Below are positions 7,801 to 16,182 of a stretch of DNA of 64,000 bases, in pieces; positions within the stretch are counted from its first letter, which is position 1; each line of letters starts with the position of its first letter. This stretch comes from Paraburkholderia youngii (GTDB lineage: Bacteria; Pseudomonadota; Gammaproteobacteria; Burkholderiales; Burkholderiaceae). The notes under the pieces were generated by a model that saw nothing but the letters and a program-made list of their open reading frames with translations, did no database searches and was not told where the DNA came from. Position numbers and translations under genes: made by a program. The DNA is taken from positions 1,123,089-1,187,088 of the forward strand of contig NZ_JAALDK010000001.1 of assembly GCF_013366925.1 (NCBI RefSeq), given 5' to 3'.

Positions 7801-9294
7801 ATGGTCCAGGAATCGACGGCGCTCCCGCGGCGCAAGTGCATGCCGCGCGGTCAGCTTCTCATCGACGGCAACTGGCGTGACGCATCCGACGGCTCGACCC
7901 TTTCGAGCATTGATCCGACCACCGAAGGGACGGTCGTGGAGTTCGCGAAGGCGACTGTGACGGACGCCGACGCGGCGGTCAAAGCAGCACGCAGGGCATT
8001 CGAGACGGGCGCCTGGCGGCGCATGCATCATGAAGCGCGGGCAAGAATCCTGTTTCGCGTGGCCGACCTGCTCGAAGAGCGGGCGGAAGATTTCGCGTTG
8101 CGTGAATCGATGGATATGGGCATGCCGTACCGCGATTTCGTCGACGTCATCATGCCCCACTGCGCGGGCCTTTTCCGCTTCTTCGGCGGGATCGCGATGC
8201 ACGCGATGGGAGGCGCCTATCGCACGTCATACGAACCACACATCCGTATCCTGACGCGTCGCGAACCGCTAGGCGTGGTCGCAGCGATCACGCCTTTCAA
8301 TTTTCCGCTGGCGCTCACCTGCTCGAAAGTTGCGCCGGCGTTGGCAGCCGGCAACACCCTCGTGCACAAGCCGGCGTCCGACACGCCGCTGACCGCGCTC
8401 GCGCTCGCTCAGGTGATGCTCGATGCAGGGGTGCCGGAAGGCGTCTACAACCTGATCACGGGACCCGGCGGATCGCTCGGCGACGCGCTCGTGAAACACC
8501 CGCTCGTCGACAAGATCGCCTTTACCGGTTCGACCGCTGTCGGCCAGACGATTATGCGCAACGGCGCGGACACGCTGAAACACACGACGATGGAGCTCGG
8601 TGGCAAGTCGCCGAACATCGTGTTTGCAGATGCCGATGTGGATACGGCAGTCCAGACGGCCTTCTGGGGTGTCTTCTGGAACAAGGGCGAAGTCTGCGTC
8701 GCCGGTTCGCGATTGCTCGTGGAGCGGCCGGTCTACGACGAGGTCGTCGAAAAGCTGGCGCGGATGGCGCAGGCCGCCGTGCTGGGCGATCCGCTCGATC
8801 CGCGCACACAGGTCGGGCCGATTGCGTCGAGAGCGGAATTCGACAAGGTGCAGCGGTACGTCGACGCCGGCAAGTCATCGGCGGCCCGCCTCGTAGCCGG
8901 TGGCGGCACCCGCCGGATCAACGGCAAGGGGCTCTTCATCGAGCCCACGGTGTTCGCCGACGCGACGAGCGATATGGCCATCAGCCGCGAGGAGATTTTC
9001 GGACCGGTGCTGCCGGTCATTCCGTTCCAGGGCGAACAGGAGGCCGTGCGCATCGCGAATGACACGCCGTATGGGCTCGCCTCAGGCATCCAGACTCGCG
9101 ATCTGGGCCGCGCATTGCGGCTCGCGGATCGCATCGAGGCCGGCACGGTCTGGATCAACACCTGGCACAAGTACCACCCGAGCGGACCCTTCGGCGGCTA
9201 CAAGATGTCAGGCTACGGCCGCGAGCAAGGTGCCGAAGCGCTCGAGAGCTATACGCAATACAAGTCCATCTGGGCAAACATTTCGCAGGCCTGA
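7801..9294 (+). CDS. NAD(P)-dependent aldehyde dehydrogenase
   Basis: This 497-residue member of the ALDH superfamily oxidises an aldehyde to the acid. Catalytic Cys299 is in NKGEVCVAGSR and the general base Glu265 is in ELGGKSPNIV. The NAD-binding loop is seen as FTGSTAVGQ and the N-substrate motif as PFNFPLAL. Length is normal for the family. ATG at 7801 follows a perfect AGGAGGT. It is the first gene of a probable operon with two dinucleotide-binding proteins and a SnoaL-like protein, divergent from a LysR regulator. The sequence is closest in feel to phenylacetaldehyde/betaine-type ALDHs, but the substrate is not identifiable. Confidence 0.9.
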   Translation: MVQESTALPRRKCMPRGQLLIDGNWRDASDGSTLSSIDPTTEGTVVEFAKATVTDADAAVKAARRAFETGAWRRMHHEARARILFRVADLLEERAEDFALRESMDMGMPYRDFVDVIMPHCAGLFRFFGGIAMHAMGGAYRTSYEPHIRILTRREPLGVVAAITPFNFPLALTCSKVAPALAAGNTLVHKPASDTPLTALALAQVMLDAGVPEGVYNLITGPGGSLGDALVKHPLVDKIAFTGSTAVGQTIMRNGADTLKHTTMELGGKSPNIVFADADVDTAVQTAFWGVFWNKGEVCVAGSRLLVERPVYDEVVEKLARMAQAAVLGDPLDPRTQVGPIASRAEFDKVQRYVDAGKSSAARLVAGGGTRRINGKGLFIEPTVFADATSDMAISREEIFGPVLPVIPFQGEQEAVRIANDTPYGLASGIQTRDLGRALRLADRIEAGTVWINTWHKYHPSGPFGGYKMSGYGREQGAEALESYTQYKSIWANISQA

Positions 9295-9312
9295 CGATAG
9301 GGGGGCTCGACC

Positions 9313-9975
9313 ATGAAAATCGGCATCATCGGTGGGGGAAATGTCGGAACCGGTCTCACGAAGCATCTGCTCGGCAAAGGGCACTCAGTGATGCTGAGTT
9401 TCAGTCTCGACACAGAGAAGCTCCGGGCAACGGCGGCGGAGCTGGGCGCGGAGGTCGGCAGTGTCGCCGAAGCGGTGCGATTCGCTGATGTCTCGGTGCT
9501 GGCGACGCCCTGGGGCGCCGCGGCCGACGCGCTCGCGCAGGTCGGCACGCCACCCGGGCGGAAGGTGTTGTGGGACTGTACCAATGCGCTGAGGCCCGAC
9601 ATGAGTGGTCTCGTCGTCGGCACGACGACTTCCGGCGCCGAAGAGATCGCAAAGCTCGCCCCCTGGGCAACAGTGGTCAAGGCCATCCCGCCTTTCGCGG
9701 AGTTGCTGCATTCGACGGAAGTAAGGGTCGGTGGCGAGCGGGTAGGTGTGTTTGTCTGCGGCGACGACGCAAACGCGCGGACGGTCGTCGCGCAACTGGT
9801 TGGCGACATCGGCGCCGAGCCGATCGACGCCGGGCCCCTCACGCTTGCGCGCTACACTGAACCTGCCGCCATGCTGCTCGTACAACTCGCATACACACGC
9901 GGGTTCGGCACGAGAATCGGCTTCTCGTTATTGCGCGATATAGCGGAAAACGTGCCTGGCGGCGCGCGTTCCTGA
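9313..9975 (+). CDS. NADPH/F420-type dinucleotide-binding oxidoreductase
   Basis: This 220-residue protein starts with a Rossmann glycine motif (IGIIGGGNVGTGL), matching the 'NADPH-dependent F420 reductase' / coenzyme-binding domain family, in which many bacterial members do not use F420. It begins 18 bases after the dehydrogenase gene and is followed by a second member of the same family. The two are diverged duplicates by appearance (both have the N-terminal motif, a DCTNAL or DATNPL segment, and VVKA). The role is probably reduction of an intermediate linked to the aldehyde. Confidence 0.75.
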   Translation: MKIGIIGGGNVGTGLTKHLLGKGHSVMLSFSLDTEKLRATAAELGAEVGSVAEAVRFADVSVLATPWGAAADALAQVGTPPGRKVLWDCTNALRPDMSGLVVGTTTSGAEEIAKLAPWATVVKAIPPFAELLHSTEVRVGGERVGVFVCGDDANARTVVAQLVGDIGAEPIDAGPLTLARYTEPAAMLLVQLAYTRGFGTRIGFSLLRDIAENVPGGARS

Positions 9976-10019
9976 TCGCGCAGGTGATGCTGGCGATCGC
10001 CGGCGGAGGAGAGGGTGAA

Positions 10020-10673
10020 ATGAAAGTTGGTGTATTGGGTTCAGGTGATGTCGGGCGGGCACTGGCGGCAGGTTTTCTCAAGCATGGGCACGAACCGATG
10101 CTGGGTACGCGCACGCCCGGCAAGAACGACGTGCAGGAATGGGCGCGCAATCACGCCGGCGCAAGGACCGGTACGTTCGACGAGGCCGCCCGCTTCGGCG
10201 ACATCGTGGTGCTGGCAGTCCTTGGCCGCATTGCGGGAAACGTGATCGAGCTTGCGGGAGCGGACAATCTCGCCGGCAAGACCCTGATCGACGCCACCAA
10301 TCCGCTCGCCGATGAACCACCGGTCAACGGCGTGCTGAGATATACGACAGGTCCGAACGAATCAGTCGGCGAGCAGATTCAGGCCCAGATTCCTCGTACG
10401 CACGTGGTCAAGGCATTCAACAGCGTCGGTAATGCGCTGATGGTGGATCCGCAGTTCCCGCAAGGAACGCCGACCATGTTCCTCTGCGGCAACGACGAAC
10501 AGGCGAAGGAACGGGTTGCCGCGATCATCCGCGAGTTCGGCTGGGAACCCTACGACTGCGGAAGCATTGTCTCGGCTCGCGCGCTCGAACCGCTTTGCAT
10601 GCTGTGGTGTCTACCGGGCTTCCTGCGCAACGAATGGCGGCATGCGTTCAAGCTATTGACCAGCGAGGGGTGA
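10020..10673 (+). CDS. NADPH/F420-type dinucleotide-binding oxidoreductase, second copy
   Basis: This 217-residue paralogue-like neighbour of the previous gene has the Rossmann motif VGVLGSGDVGRAL, then LIDATNPLADEPP and THVVKAFNSVGN. ATG at 10020 lies after GGAGGAGAGGG, a strong ribosome binding site. It differs from the upstream copy by a longer central loop and by the C-terminal helix ARALEPLCMLW. It is part of the same operon, and the next gene starts three bases after its stop. The substrate is unknown. Confidence 0.75.
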   Translation: MKVGVLGSGDVGRALAAGFLKHGHEPMLGTRTPGKNDVQEWARNHAGARTGTFDEAARFGDIVVLAVLGRIAGNVIELAGADNLAGKTLIDATNPLADEPPVNGVLRYTTGPNESVGEQIQAQIPRTHVVKAFNSVGNALMVDPQFPQGTPTMFLCGNDEQAKERVAAIIREFGWEPYDCGSIVSARALEPLCMLWCLPGFLRNEWRHAFKLLTSEG

Positions 10674-10676
10674 GCC

Positions 10677-11087
10677 ATGCAGCCATTACCCGTGCCACCG
10701 GCAGGCGATCCGGGATTCACGCTTGAAGAAATGAAGCAGTTCGTGATCGAGCACTTCGAGAACTTCGTGAACCGGAAGAAAGCGGAAGTTGCGCGGCAGA
10801 ACCTGAGCGTCGATTTCCTCGACCACGACGAACCGTCAGGTCCCCAGGTCGGCCCCGAAGCCGCGATTGAGATGATGACGGAGCTTTACAAAAAATGGCC
10901 GGACCTGCATGTCACTGTCGAAGACATCCTCGCTGAGCGGGACAAGGTGATGGTCAGAAACACCTGGCGCGCGACCGACGCGGCGTCCGGACAGAAGATC
11001 GAGTTCCACGGCTTCGTCCTGTGGCGATTTGCGAATCGCAGGATTGTCGAGAGATGGGCCACGGTGACCGCGCCGCGCGCAGTGTGA
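10677..11087 (+). CDS. SnoaL-like / ester cyclase family protein
   Basis: This 136-residue NTF2-fold protein has FENFVNRKKAEVARQNLS, a D-H-D-E segment, the W-P-D-L-H strand (KKWPDLHVTVEDILAERDKV) and FHGFVLWRF, typical of the SnoaL-like 'ester cyclase' group. It is the fourth gene of the operon led by the aldehyde dehydrogenase, so it may isomerise or cyclise the pathway compound. The DUF-like nature of the family prevents a firm assignment. Confidence 0.75.
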   Translation: MQPLPVPPAGDPGFTLEEMKQFVIEHFENFVNRKKAEVARQNLSVDFLDHDEPSGPQVGPEAAIEMMTELYKKWPDLHVTVEDILAERDKVMVRNTWRATDAASGQKIEFHGFVLWRFANRRIVERWATVTAPRAV

Positions 11088-11295
11088 CAAAAGCCGCAGT
11101 AAGCCGGAACGCCAGCAACCTAGAACACGCCGAAATCGTCGTTGCTATCGGGAATCGCGGCGAGCAGGTTCGCAAGCGCGCGGCAGCCGATCAGGCTCGA
11201 AAGCGTTATCGCCGCGCGCAGCCACCACTCGGCGCGTGAGTCTGGGTACGCCGCTGCTCGCGCCACGCCGTCCGCTTGCCGGACGTCCACGCAGC

Positions 11296-12201
11296 TCACC
11301 GCGCCGCCGCTTGCGTACCGCCCACGCGCGATAGCAGCGCCTCCAATACTTGTCGCAACGTCGTGGCGCCGAAGCGTCGCTCGCTCACGTTCGCCTCCAC
11401 GTCGATGCGGCCAGCGTTGTGCGCGTCGTACAGATCGACGATCAATTGCGCGTGACGCTCGCCGAGCCCGGCGCCGCGCAGCACGCCACCCCATTGGTCG
11501 CGCGGCACCCGCTGGGCGATCACCGGCCGCTCCGACAGTTCCGCCAGGGTGCGCGCGACGTCGAGCGCGCTCACCCGTTCTTTCGCTTCGATACTGACCA
11601 CCCGCGGCGTCTCGCGCGATGGCGCTTCATCGAGCAGCAACTGCGCGGCAAGCGCGCCGACGTCCTCGGCGGCGACGGTCGGAAACAGCTTGTCGAGCGG
11701 ATCATGCAGACTCGGCAGCATGCCCCGGCCGAGCGCGACCGGCAGCACGCGCGCCCAGTTGTGCATGTGCTCGGCGGCGCGCAGCAAGATCAGCGATGAC
11801 GCGACGTTGCGCAACTGCGTTTCGAGGTAGTGGAACAGCGTCGTGATGCCGGTGCCGTCCGAGTGCTCGGCGCCGTAGTCGGATAGCGCGAGGAGCCGCG
11901 GCGGCGCGGCCGTGCGCAAGGCGGCGACGCCCGCGTCGATGATGCGCCGCATGGCGGCCGCGGGATCGTCATGCGCACGCGGGACTGGACAGAGCCATTG
12001 CACCGCCTGCGCGCCGTCGATCGCGCGCGCGACCGATTCCGCGTCGTTGAGGTCGGCGCGCGCGATCTCGCAGCCGATTGCCGCGAGCGCTTCCGCTTGG
12101 GTTGCGTCGCGCACCACCGCGCGTACTGGTTGGCCCGCGCGACGCAAGGCGGCTGCGCTCGCCTGTCCCACATGACCGGCCGCTCCGAAAATGACGAACA
12201 C
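11296..12201 (-). CDS. NmrA-like NAD(P)-binding protein
   Basis: This 301-residue atypical short-chain dehydrogenase of the NmrA/quinone-oxidoreductase-2-like type begins with the Rossmann motif FVIFGAAGHVGQASAAALRR and continues with V-R-D and A-D-L-N-D segments as in NmrA proteins. Such proteins sense or reduce using NAD(P)H and often lack the catalytic Tyr-Lys pair. GTG at 12201 is chosen as start because AAGGAG lies six bases upstream; the frame extends further without support. It is divergent from the AraC regulator, which likely controls it. Confidence 0.8.
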   Translation of the reverse strand: MFVIFGAAGHVGQASAAALRRAGQPVRAVVRDATQAEALAAIGCEIARADLNDAESVARAIDGAQAVQWLCPVPRAHDDPAAAMRRIIDAGVAALRTAAPPRLLALSDYGAEHSDGTGITTLFHYLETQLRNVASSLILLRAAEHMHNWARVLPVALGRGMLPSLHDPLDKLFPTVAAEDVGALAAQLLLDEAPSRETPRVVSIEAKERVSALDVARTLAELSERPVIAQRVPRDQWGGVLRGAGLGERHAQLIVDLYDAHNAGRIDVEANVSERRFGATTLRQVLEALLSRVGGTQAAAR

Positions 12202-12430
12202 GTTGTGCTCCTTGTGAGGATCGCTATGGCGTGATGGTAGGGACGCGGTGCCCGCGAGGCGCTCAGATCCGGATGACATTGCGCAGATATGGATGATTTT
12301 TTACTGCGATGTCGCGCGGATCGCGTTGGCGGTTGGCGTGTTACGAAATTCCGTCACGCCGGCGAAGCCGCCGAAAACACCGCACAATGCAGGTTTCTCG
12401 CCGTCATTCAAGTCACTCAGGAGACAAGCG

Positions 12431-13342
12431 ATGAATGCCGTCACCCCGATTCCCGCGCCTGCGCCGCACAGCGGCTCGCGCATCGCCGTACGCACCAGCA
12501 GGGCGCTCGGCTGGCATGGTTTCGGTGCGGATCTGGTCAACGTGTCGGCCGGTTTGCATCGGATGCCGGCGTTCGTCCATCACCGTGTGGGAGTGCACGT
12601 CGGCGCGCCGGTGACCGCGCGCTGTCTGTGCGATGCGCGCCGCCATACGCGGATTCAGGCGCACGGCGACGCGGACGTGATCCCCGCGGGGCTCGAAGGT
12701 CAGTGGAGCGATGATGCCGCCTGCACGATTTTCAGCGTCTGGTTTGCCGAGGACTTCGCGCGACGGACCGTCGAGCAACTCGCATTGAAACCGGCCGACG
12801 CGCAGCTGCGTCCGCGCTTCCAGATGCGCGACGCGCGCTTTCAGCATCTCGCCTGGGCGCTGCGCGCGGAGCTCGAAGCGGACGATGCATCCGATCCGCT
12901 GTACGCCGAAAGTCTGTGCACGGCGATGCTGGTGCGTCTGATCGGCGTCGAACCGCTGCCCGCCAACCGGCGGCGGACGCTGGCGCCGCGTACGGCCGCG
13001 CGCGTGATCGAGTTTATCGACGCGCATCTCGATCAGCGTTTGACGCTCGACGAGCTCGCCATGCAGGCACAACTGAGCGTGCCGCATTTCAAGGTGCTGT
13101 TTCGCGACACGCTCGGTGTGCCCGTGCATCAGTACGTGGTACAGCGCAGGGTGGAGCGCGCGCGAACGCTGCTGCTGCAAGGACGCCTCAGCGCAAGCCA
13201 GATCGCGCTCGAGACGGGCTTTGCGCATCAGAGCCATATGGCGCACTGGATGTCGCGTTTGCTGGGTGCAACGCCGCGTGAACTGCGCGTCGCCGCGCGC
13301 GATGACGCGGTGACGTCGGAGCAGGCGAAGACACTACGTTGA
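12431..13342 (+). CDS. AraC-family transcriptional regulator
   Basis: This 303-residue regulator has a C-terminal pair of HTH motifs (residues about 200-295: LTLDELAMQAQLSVPHFKVL and ASQIALETGFAHQSHMA) and an N-terminal cupin-like ligand domain. ATG at 12431 has AGGAG eight bases upstream. It is transcribed away from the NmrA-like gene across 229 bp, so the intergenic region probably contains its operator. The inducer cannot be inferred. Confidence 0.88.
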   Translation: MNAVTPIPAPAPHSGSRIAVRTSRALGWHGFGADLVNVSAGLHRMPAFVHHRVGVHVGAPVTARCLCDARRHTRIQAHGDADVIPAGLEGQWSDDAACTIFSVWFAEDFARRTVEQLALKPADAQLRPRFQMRDARFQHLAWALRAELEADDASDPLYAESLCTAMLVRLIGVEPLPANRRRTLAPRTAARVIEFIDAHLDQRLTLDELAMQAQLSVPHFKVLFRDTLGVPVHQYVVQRRVERARTLLLQGRLSASQIALETGFAHQSHMAHWMSRLLGATPRELRVAARDDAVTSEQAKTLR

Positions 13343-13376
13343 TGCGCGGAACCGCGCGGCGCGGAACGCATTCGAT

Positions 13377-14228
13377 TCAACCATGCGCCGCACCCGTCAA
13401 CTGCGCATAGACATCATGCGCGAGCTGCAACAGCTCGTTGCGATCGATTCCGCCCGACACCGCATAGCCAAAATCGCCGTCGACCCAATAGAACACGTTG
13501 ACGGGCCCCGCCTGATACAGCTTGAACGCCGTTGTATTCGCGTTCTCGCGGCGATGCGAGATGCACAGCGTGACACGCTCGCCGTTCGGTCCGCGATACA
13601 TGAACTGCGCGGTCGGTCCGTCGTCGCCGGGCAGCAGGCGGCCGCCCGACAGCATGAAACCGCTCTTCGACAGCATCGGCGGATGGACCTCGGTGCCGAG
13701 CCGGTCCGCGAGCCATTGCACGAAGTCCTGCTCGTGATCGGCGCTCATGTCGCTCGGCCGGTCGATCGCCGGCATGTAGACGACATGCGCGACCGCCGCC
13801 CGGCGCGCGAAACCCTCGGCGCTGGTCGCGCTGACCGCACGATCGCCGGCTTGGGTGTCGGCCCGGGTATCGGTTCGATCGATCGGAACGGGTGGAATCA
13901 GATCGTTCCTGTGCATGCCGATGCCTAGGCCGAGCACGAGCGCGGCAGCCATGCCCGCGAACTGCGCGGCATAACGCGGCCAGTTCGCGGCCGCCCGCGA
14001 GCGGCGCGGCGCGACGGTCTGCAGACGCTTCGGCACGGGCTCGCTGAGCACGCGGTCGTAGCGCTCGTGAAGCAGCCCATTGAGAGAAAAGTAATCGCTG
14101 ACGCGCGCGGCCAGCTCCGGATTCTGTTCGAGCGCGCGCTCGACCTCGTCACGGCGCTCGCCGGACAGCGTGCCGTCCACGTACGCGTGCAAGTCTTCTT
14201 CGCCGATCGGCATTTGCGGCTCGCTCAT
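13377..14228 (-). CDS. Anti-sigma factor (membrane)
   Basis: This 283-residue protein has an N-terminal anti-sigma domain (EEDLHAYVDGTLSGERRDEV) that lacks the zinc-binding HxxxCxxC, a single transmembrane segment near 87-106 (AAQFAGMAAALVLGLGIGM) and a periplasmic C-terminal domain. It overlaps the upstream sigma factor gene by four bases (ATGA, 14225-14228), so it is the cognate inhibitor that holds the ECF factor at the membrane until stress. The adjacent peroxidase genes suggest an oxidative signal. Confidence 0.85.
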   Translation of the reverse strand: MSEPQMPIGEEDLHAYVDGTLSGERRDEVERALEQNPELAARVSDYFSLNGLLHERYDRVLSEPVPKRLQTVAPRRSRAAANWPRYAAQFAGMAAALVLGLGIGMHRNDLIPPVPIDRTDTRADTQAGDRAVSATSAEGFARRAAVAHVVYMPAIDRPSDMSADHEQDFVQWLADRLGTEVHPPMLSKSGFMLSGGRLLPGDDGPTAQFMYRGPNGERVTLCISHRRENANTTAFKLYQAGPVNVFYWVDGDFGYAVSGGIDRNELLQLAHDVYAQLTGAAHG

Positions 14229-14743
14229 CGCACCACCTGTAATTTCGCACCGGGCTGGGCGCCCGCCATCAAAGCTCGCAGCCGTTCGCGTCCGCGCGAC
14301 AGCCGCGACATCACCGTACCGATCGGAATGTTCAGCGCGAGCGCGACGTCGGCATAGCTCATCTCCTCGAGACCGACCAGCAGCACCACCTCGCGCTGTT
14401 CGACCGGCAGCCGCTGCAGCGCGTAGTCGAGGTCGCGCATTTCGAGCGAACGCGTCTGGCCCGACGGCACCGAGAGCTCGCTTTCGGCGATGCTGTCGTC
14501 ATCGACCGCGACGTGGACCGCGCGCGCCGCCGCCTTGCGCGCCTGATTCGCGAACACGTTGTGCATGATCGTGAACAGCCATGCGCGCAGATCGGTGCCC
14601 GGCTGGAACAGACGGGTGCGGCCGAGCGCGCGCTCGAGCGTGTCCTGCACGAGATCGTCGGCGAGCTCGCGATTGTTGATCAGCGCCCGCGCATAGCGCC
14701 GCAGACGCGGCACGTGCTCGATCAGCTCGTCACGGACATCCAT
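14225..14743 (-). CDS. ECF RNA polymerase sigma factor
   Basis: This 172-residue extracytoplasmic-function sigma factor has region 2 at about residues 8-70 (NNRELADDLVQDTLERAL, AWLFTIMHNVFANQ) and region 4 at about 112-160 (LPVEQREVVLLVGLEEMSYA, then IPIGTVMSRLSRGRERL). It is followed at once by its anti-sigma gene with ATGA overlap. It probably transcribes the divergent peroxidase/cytochrome b561 genes and itself. I did not locate a convincing ECF promoter by eye. Confidence 0.92.
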   Translation of the reverse strand: MDVRDELIEHVPRLRRYARALINNRELADDLVQDTLERALGRTRLFQPGTDLRAWLFTIMHNVFANQARKAAARAVHVAVDDDSIAESELSVPSGQTRSLEMRDLDYALQRLPVEQREVVLLVGLEEMSYADVALALNIPIGTVMSRLSRGRERLRALMAGAQPGAKLQVVR

Positions 14744-14901
14744 GGTCGGTCCCGGTCAGGGGGCGTGGGGGTGGCATCGGCTTCACTCGCGTCGGTATCG
14801 ATACGCACCGGGCCGGTCGCGGAAGCTTCCGTCGCGCGATGCGTTCGTACTGCAAACACCTGTCAGTGCATTTTATTCCGCGAGGGCCGCGCGCACCGGC
14901 G

Positions 14902-15627
14902 TCAGCGCGCGGTCATCAGATCGGCGGCGCGCATCAGGCCGTGGGTGCGCGCATCGCCCGCGACGACGAAACGCTGCCGCCGCGCGGTCCACGTCAACAG
15001 CCGCAATTCGCCGATGCGGCGCGCGGCCCACTGCGGCTCTTCGCGCGCAAACGGCGCCGCCGCCGACAGCACCACCACCGGCTGCTGATCGCCGTTCAGA
15101 TAGACGAGCTCGTCCACGCGCTGCAATGGCCCGAGCCGCAGCACGCGTTGCTCGACGAGGCGCAGGCCGACCGCGCCGAGATCCGGCGCGGCCGGATCGG
15201 CGCGCGTTGGCGATGCCGACGAAAAGGGCCGCGCGCTGGCTTCGGCGAGCGCCATCACGGCGGCGTTGTCGAGTGCTTGTGCCGATACCTGCGCCGCCGC
15301 GAGCCAGCCGCTGACGGCGATCACCATCAGCGCGAGGCCTATGAACGCGACGAGCGTTCGACGCGCGGGACCGGCCGGTTGCGCGCGCATGCGAAGCCGG
15401 CGCGATCCGCGCAGGTACTCATGCGCGGGCTCCTCAGTGGTCTGAAACGTCGCCTGGATCTGTGCGTTCAAGCGGTCGTAAAAGGCCACCCGCCGTGCTT
15501 CCGCCGGATGCTTGTTGAGATAGTCGCGCAGCGCCGCGGCACGTTCGGGCGTCAGCGTGCCGTCGGCATAGGCCTGGATGTCGTCTTCGGACGGAGGAGT
15601 GCCGGACGGGCGATGAGTCGAGGTCAT
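14902..15627 (-). CDS. Second anti-sigma-like membrane protein
   Basis: This 241-residue protein has the same layout as the gene at 13377: an N-terminal DDIQAYADGTLTPERAAAL domain without zinc ligands, a transmembrane helix near 86-108 (TLVAFIGLALMVIAVSGWLA) and a periplasmic region. It lies 158 bp upstream of the sigma gene on the same strand and has no sigma factor of its own nearby. It may modulate the same factor or act as a stress sensor. The start at 15627 has no strong ribosome binding site. Confidence 0.75.
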   Translation of the reverse strand: MTSTHRPSGTPPSEDDIQAYADGTLTPERAAALRDYLNKHPAEARRVAFYDRLNAQIQATFQTTEEPAHEYLRGSRRLRMRAQPAGPARRTLVAFIGLALMVIAVSGWLAAAQVSAQALDNAAVMALAEASARPFSSASPTRADPAAPDLGAVGLRLVEQRVLRLGPLQRVDELVYLNGDQQPVVVLSAAAPFAREEPQWAARRIGELRLLTWTARRQRFVVAGDARTHGLMRAADLMTAR

Positions 15628-15793
15628 GGTGATGCGCGGTGTTGACTGCTGCTATCCAAGTGCAAACACAGGCGCTTGCGCATTTATTCCCCGCGCCGGC
15701 GATGTTTTTTTCACGCGGCGAATACAGGAATAAACGCTGCGGACTCGTGGTTCTCCCTGGTGCGAACCCGCACAACACTCACTGGAGTCGATC

Positions 15794-16066
15794 ATGAAAA
15801 AGCTTTCGTTCGTCGCTTTGTCGTTCGTCGTTCTGGCCGCTTCGTCGAGCGCGTTTGCGCAGGCCAAGACACGCGCTCAGGTGTACCAGGAATTGATCGA
15901 GGCCCAGCAGAACGGTCTCGACTACGTCACCGACGCGTCGTACCCCGACGTCAGTCCCGTGTTCGCACGTCAGGTCGAGCAGCACAAGATTGCGCTTGCC
16001 ACGCAAGCGGCGGCCGCCGCGAGCCACGTCGCGAACTCGGGCGCGCCAGCTGTTGGCACCCGTTGA
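15794..16066 (+). CDS. DUF4148 small periplasmic protein
   Basis: This 90-residue protein has a clear signal peptide (MKKLSFVALSFVVLAASSSA, cleavage after A-F-A) and the pattern KTRAQVYQELIEAQQNGLDY that defines the DUF4148 family, common in Burkholderia. Its function is unknown. The family is often abundant in the periplasm. It is divergent from the second anti-sigma gene and precedes the catalase-like gene by 116 bp, so it may belong to the same stress response. Confidence 0.85.
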   Translation: MKKLSFVALSFVVLAASSSAFAQAKTRAQVYQELIEAQQNGLDYVTDASYPDVSPVFARQVEQHKIALATQAAAAASHVANSGAPAVGTR

Positions 16067-16182
16067 AGCATCGGCCACCGGCGCGCGAATGGGGTTTGAA
16101 CGGGCGCGCCGGTGCCGGATGGAATAGATCGTTGCGCGGCGTGTTTGCCCGTACGTTGGTATCCATCCGGCAAGGAGTCTCC

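Noticed and set aside
11120..11295. Minus-strand frame after the NmrA-like gene, ending in LLAAIPDSNDDFGVF
   Set aside because: It has a protein-like composition, but no start codon with a ribosome binding site and no recognisable family.
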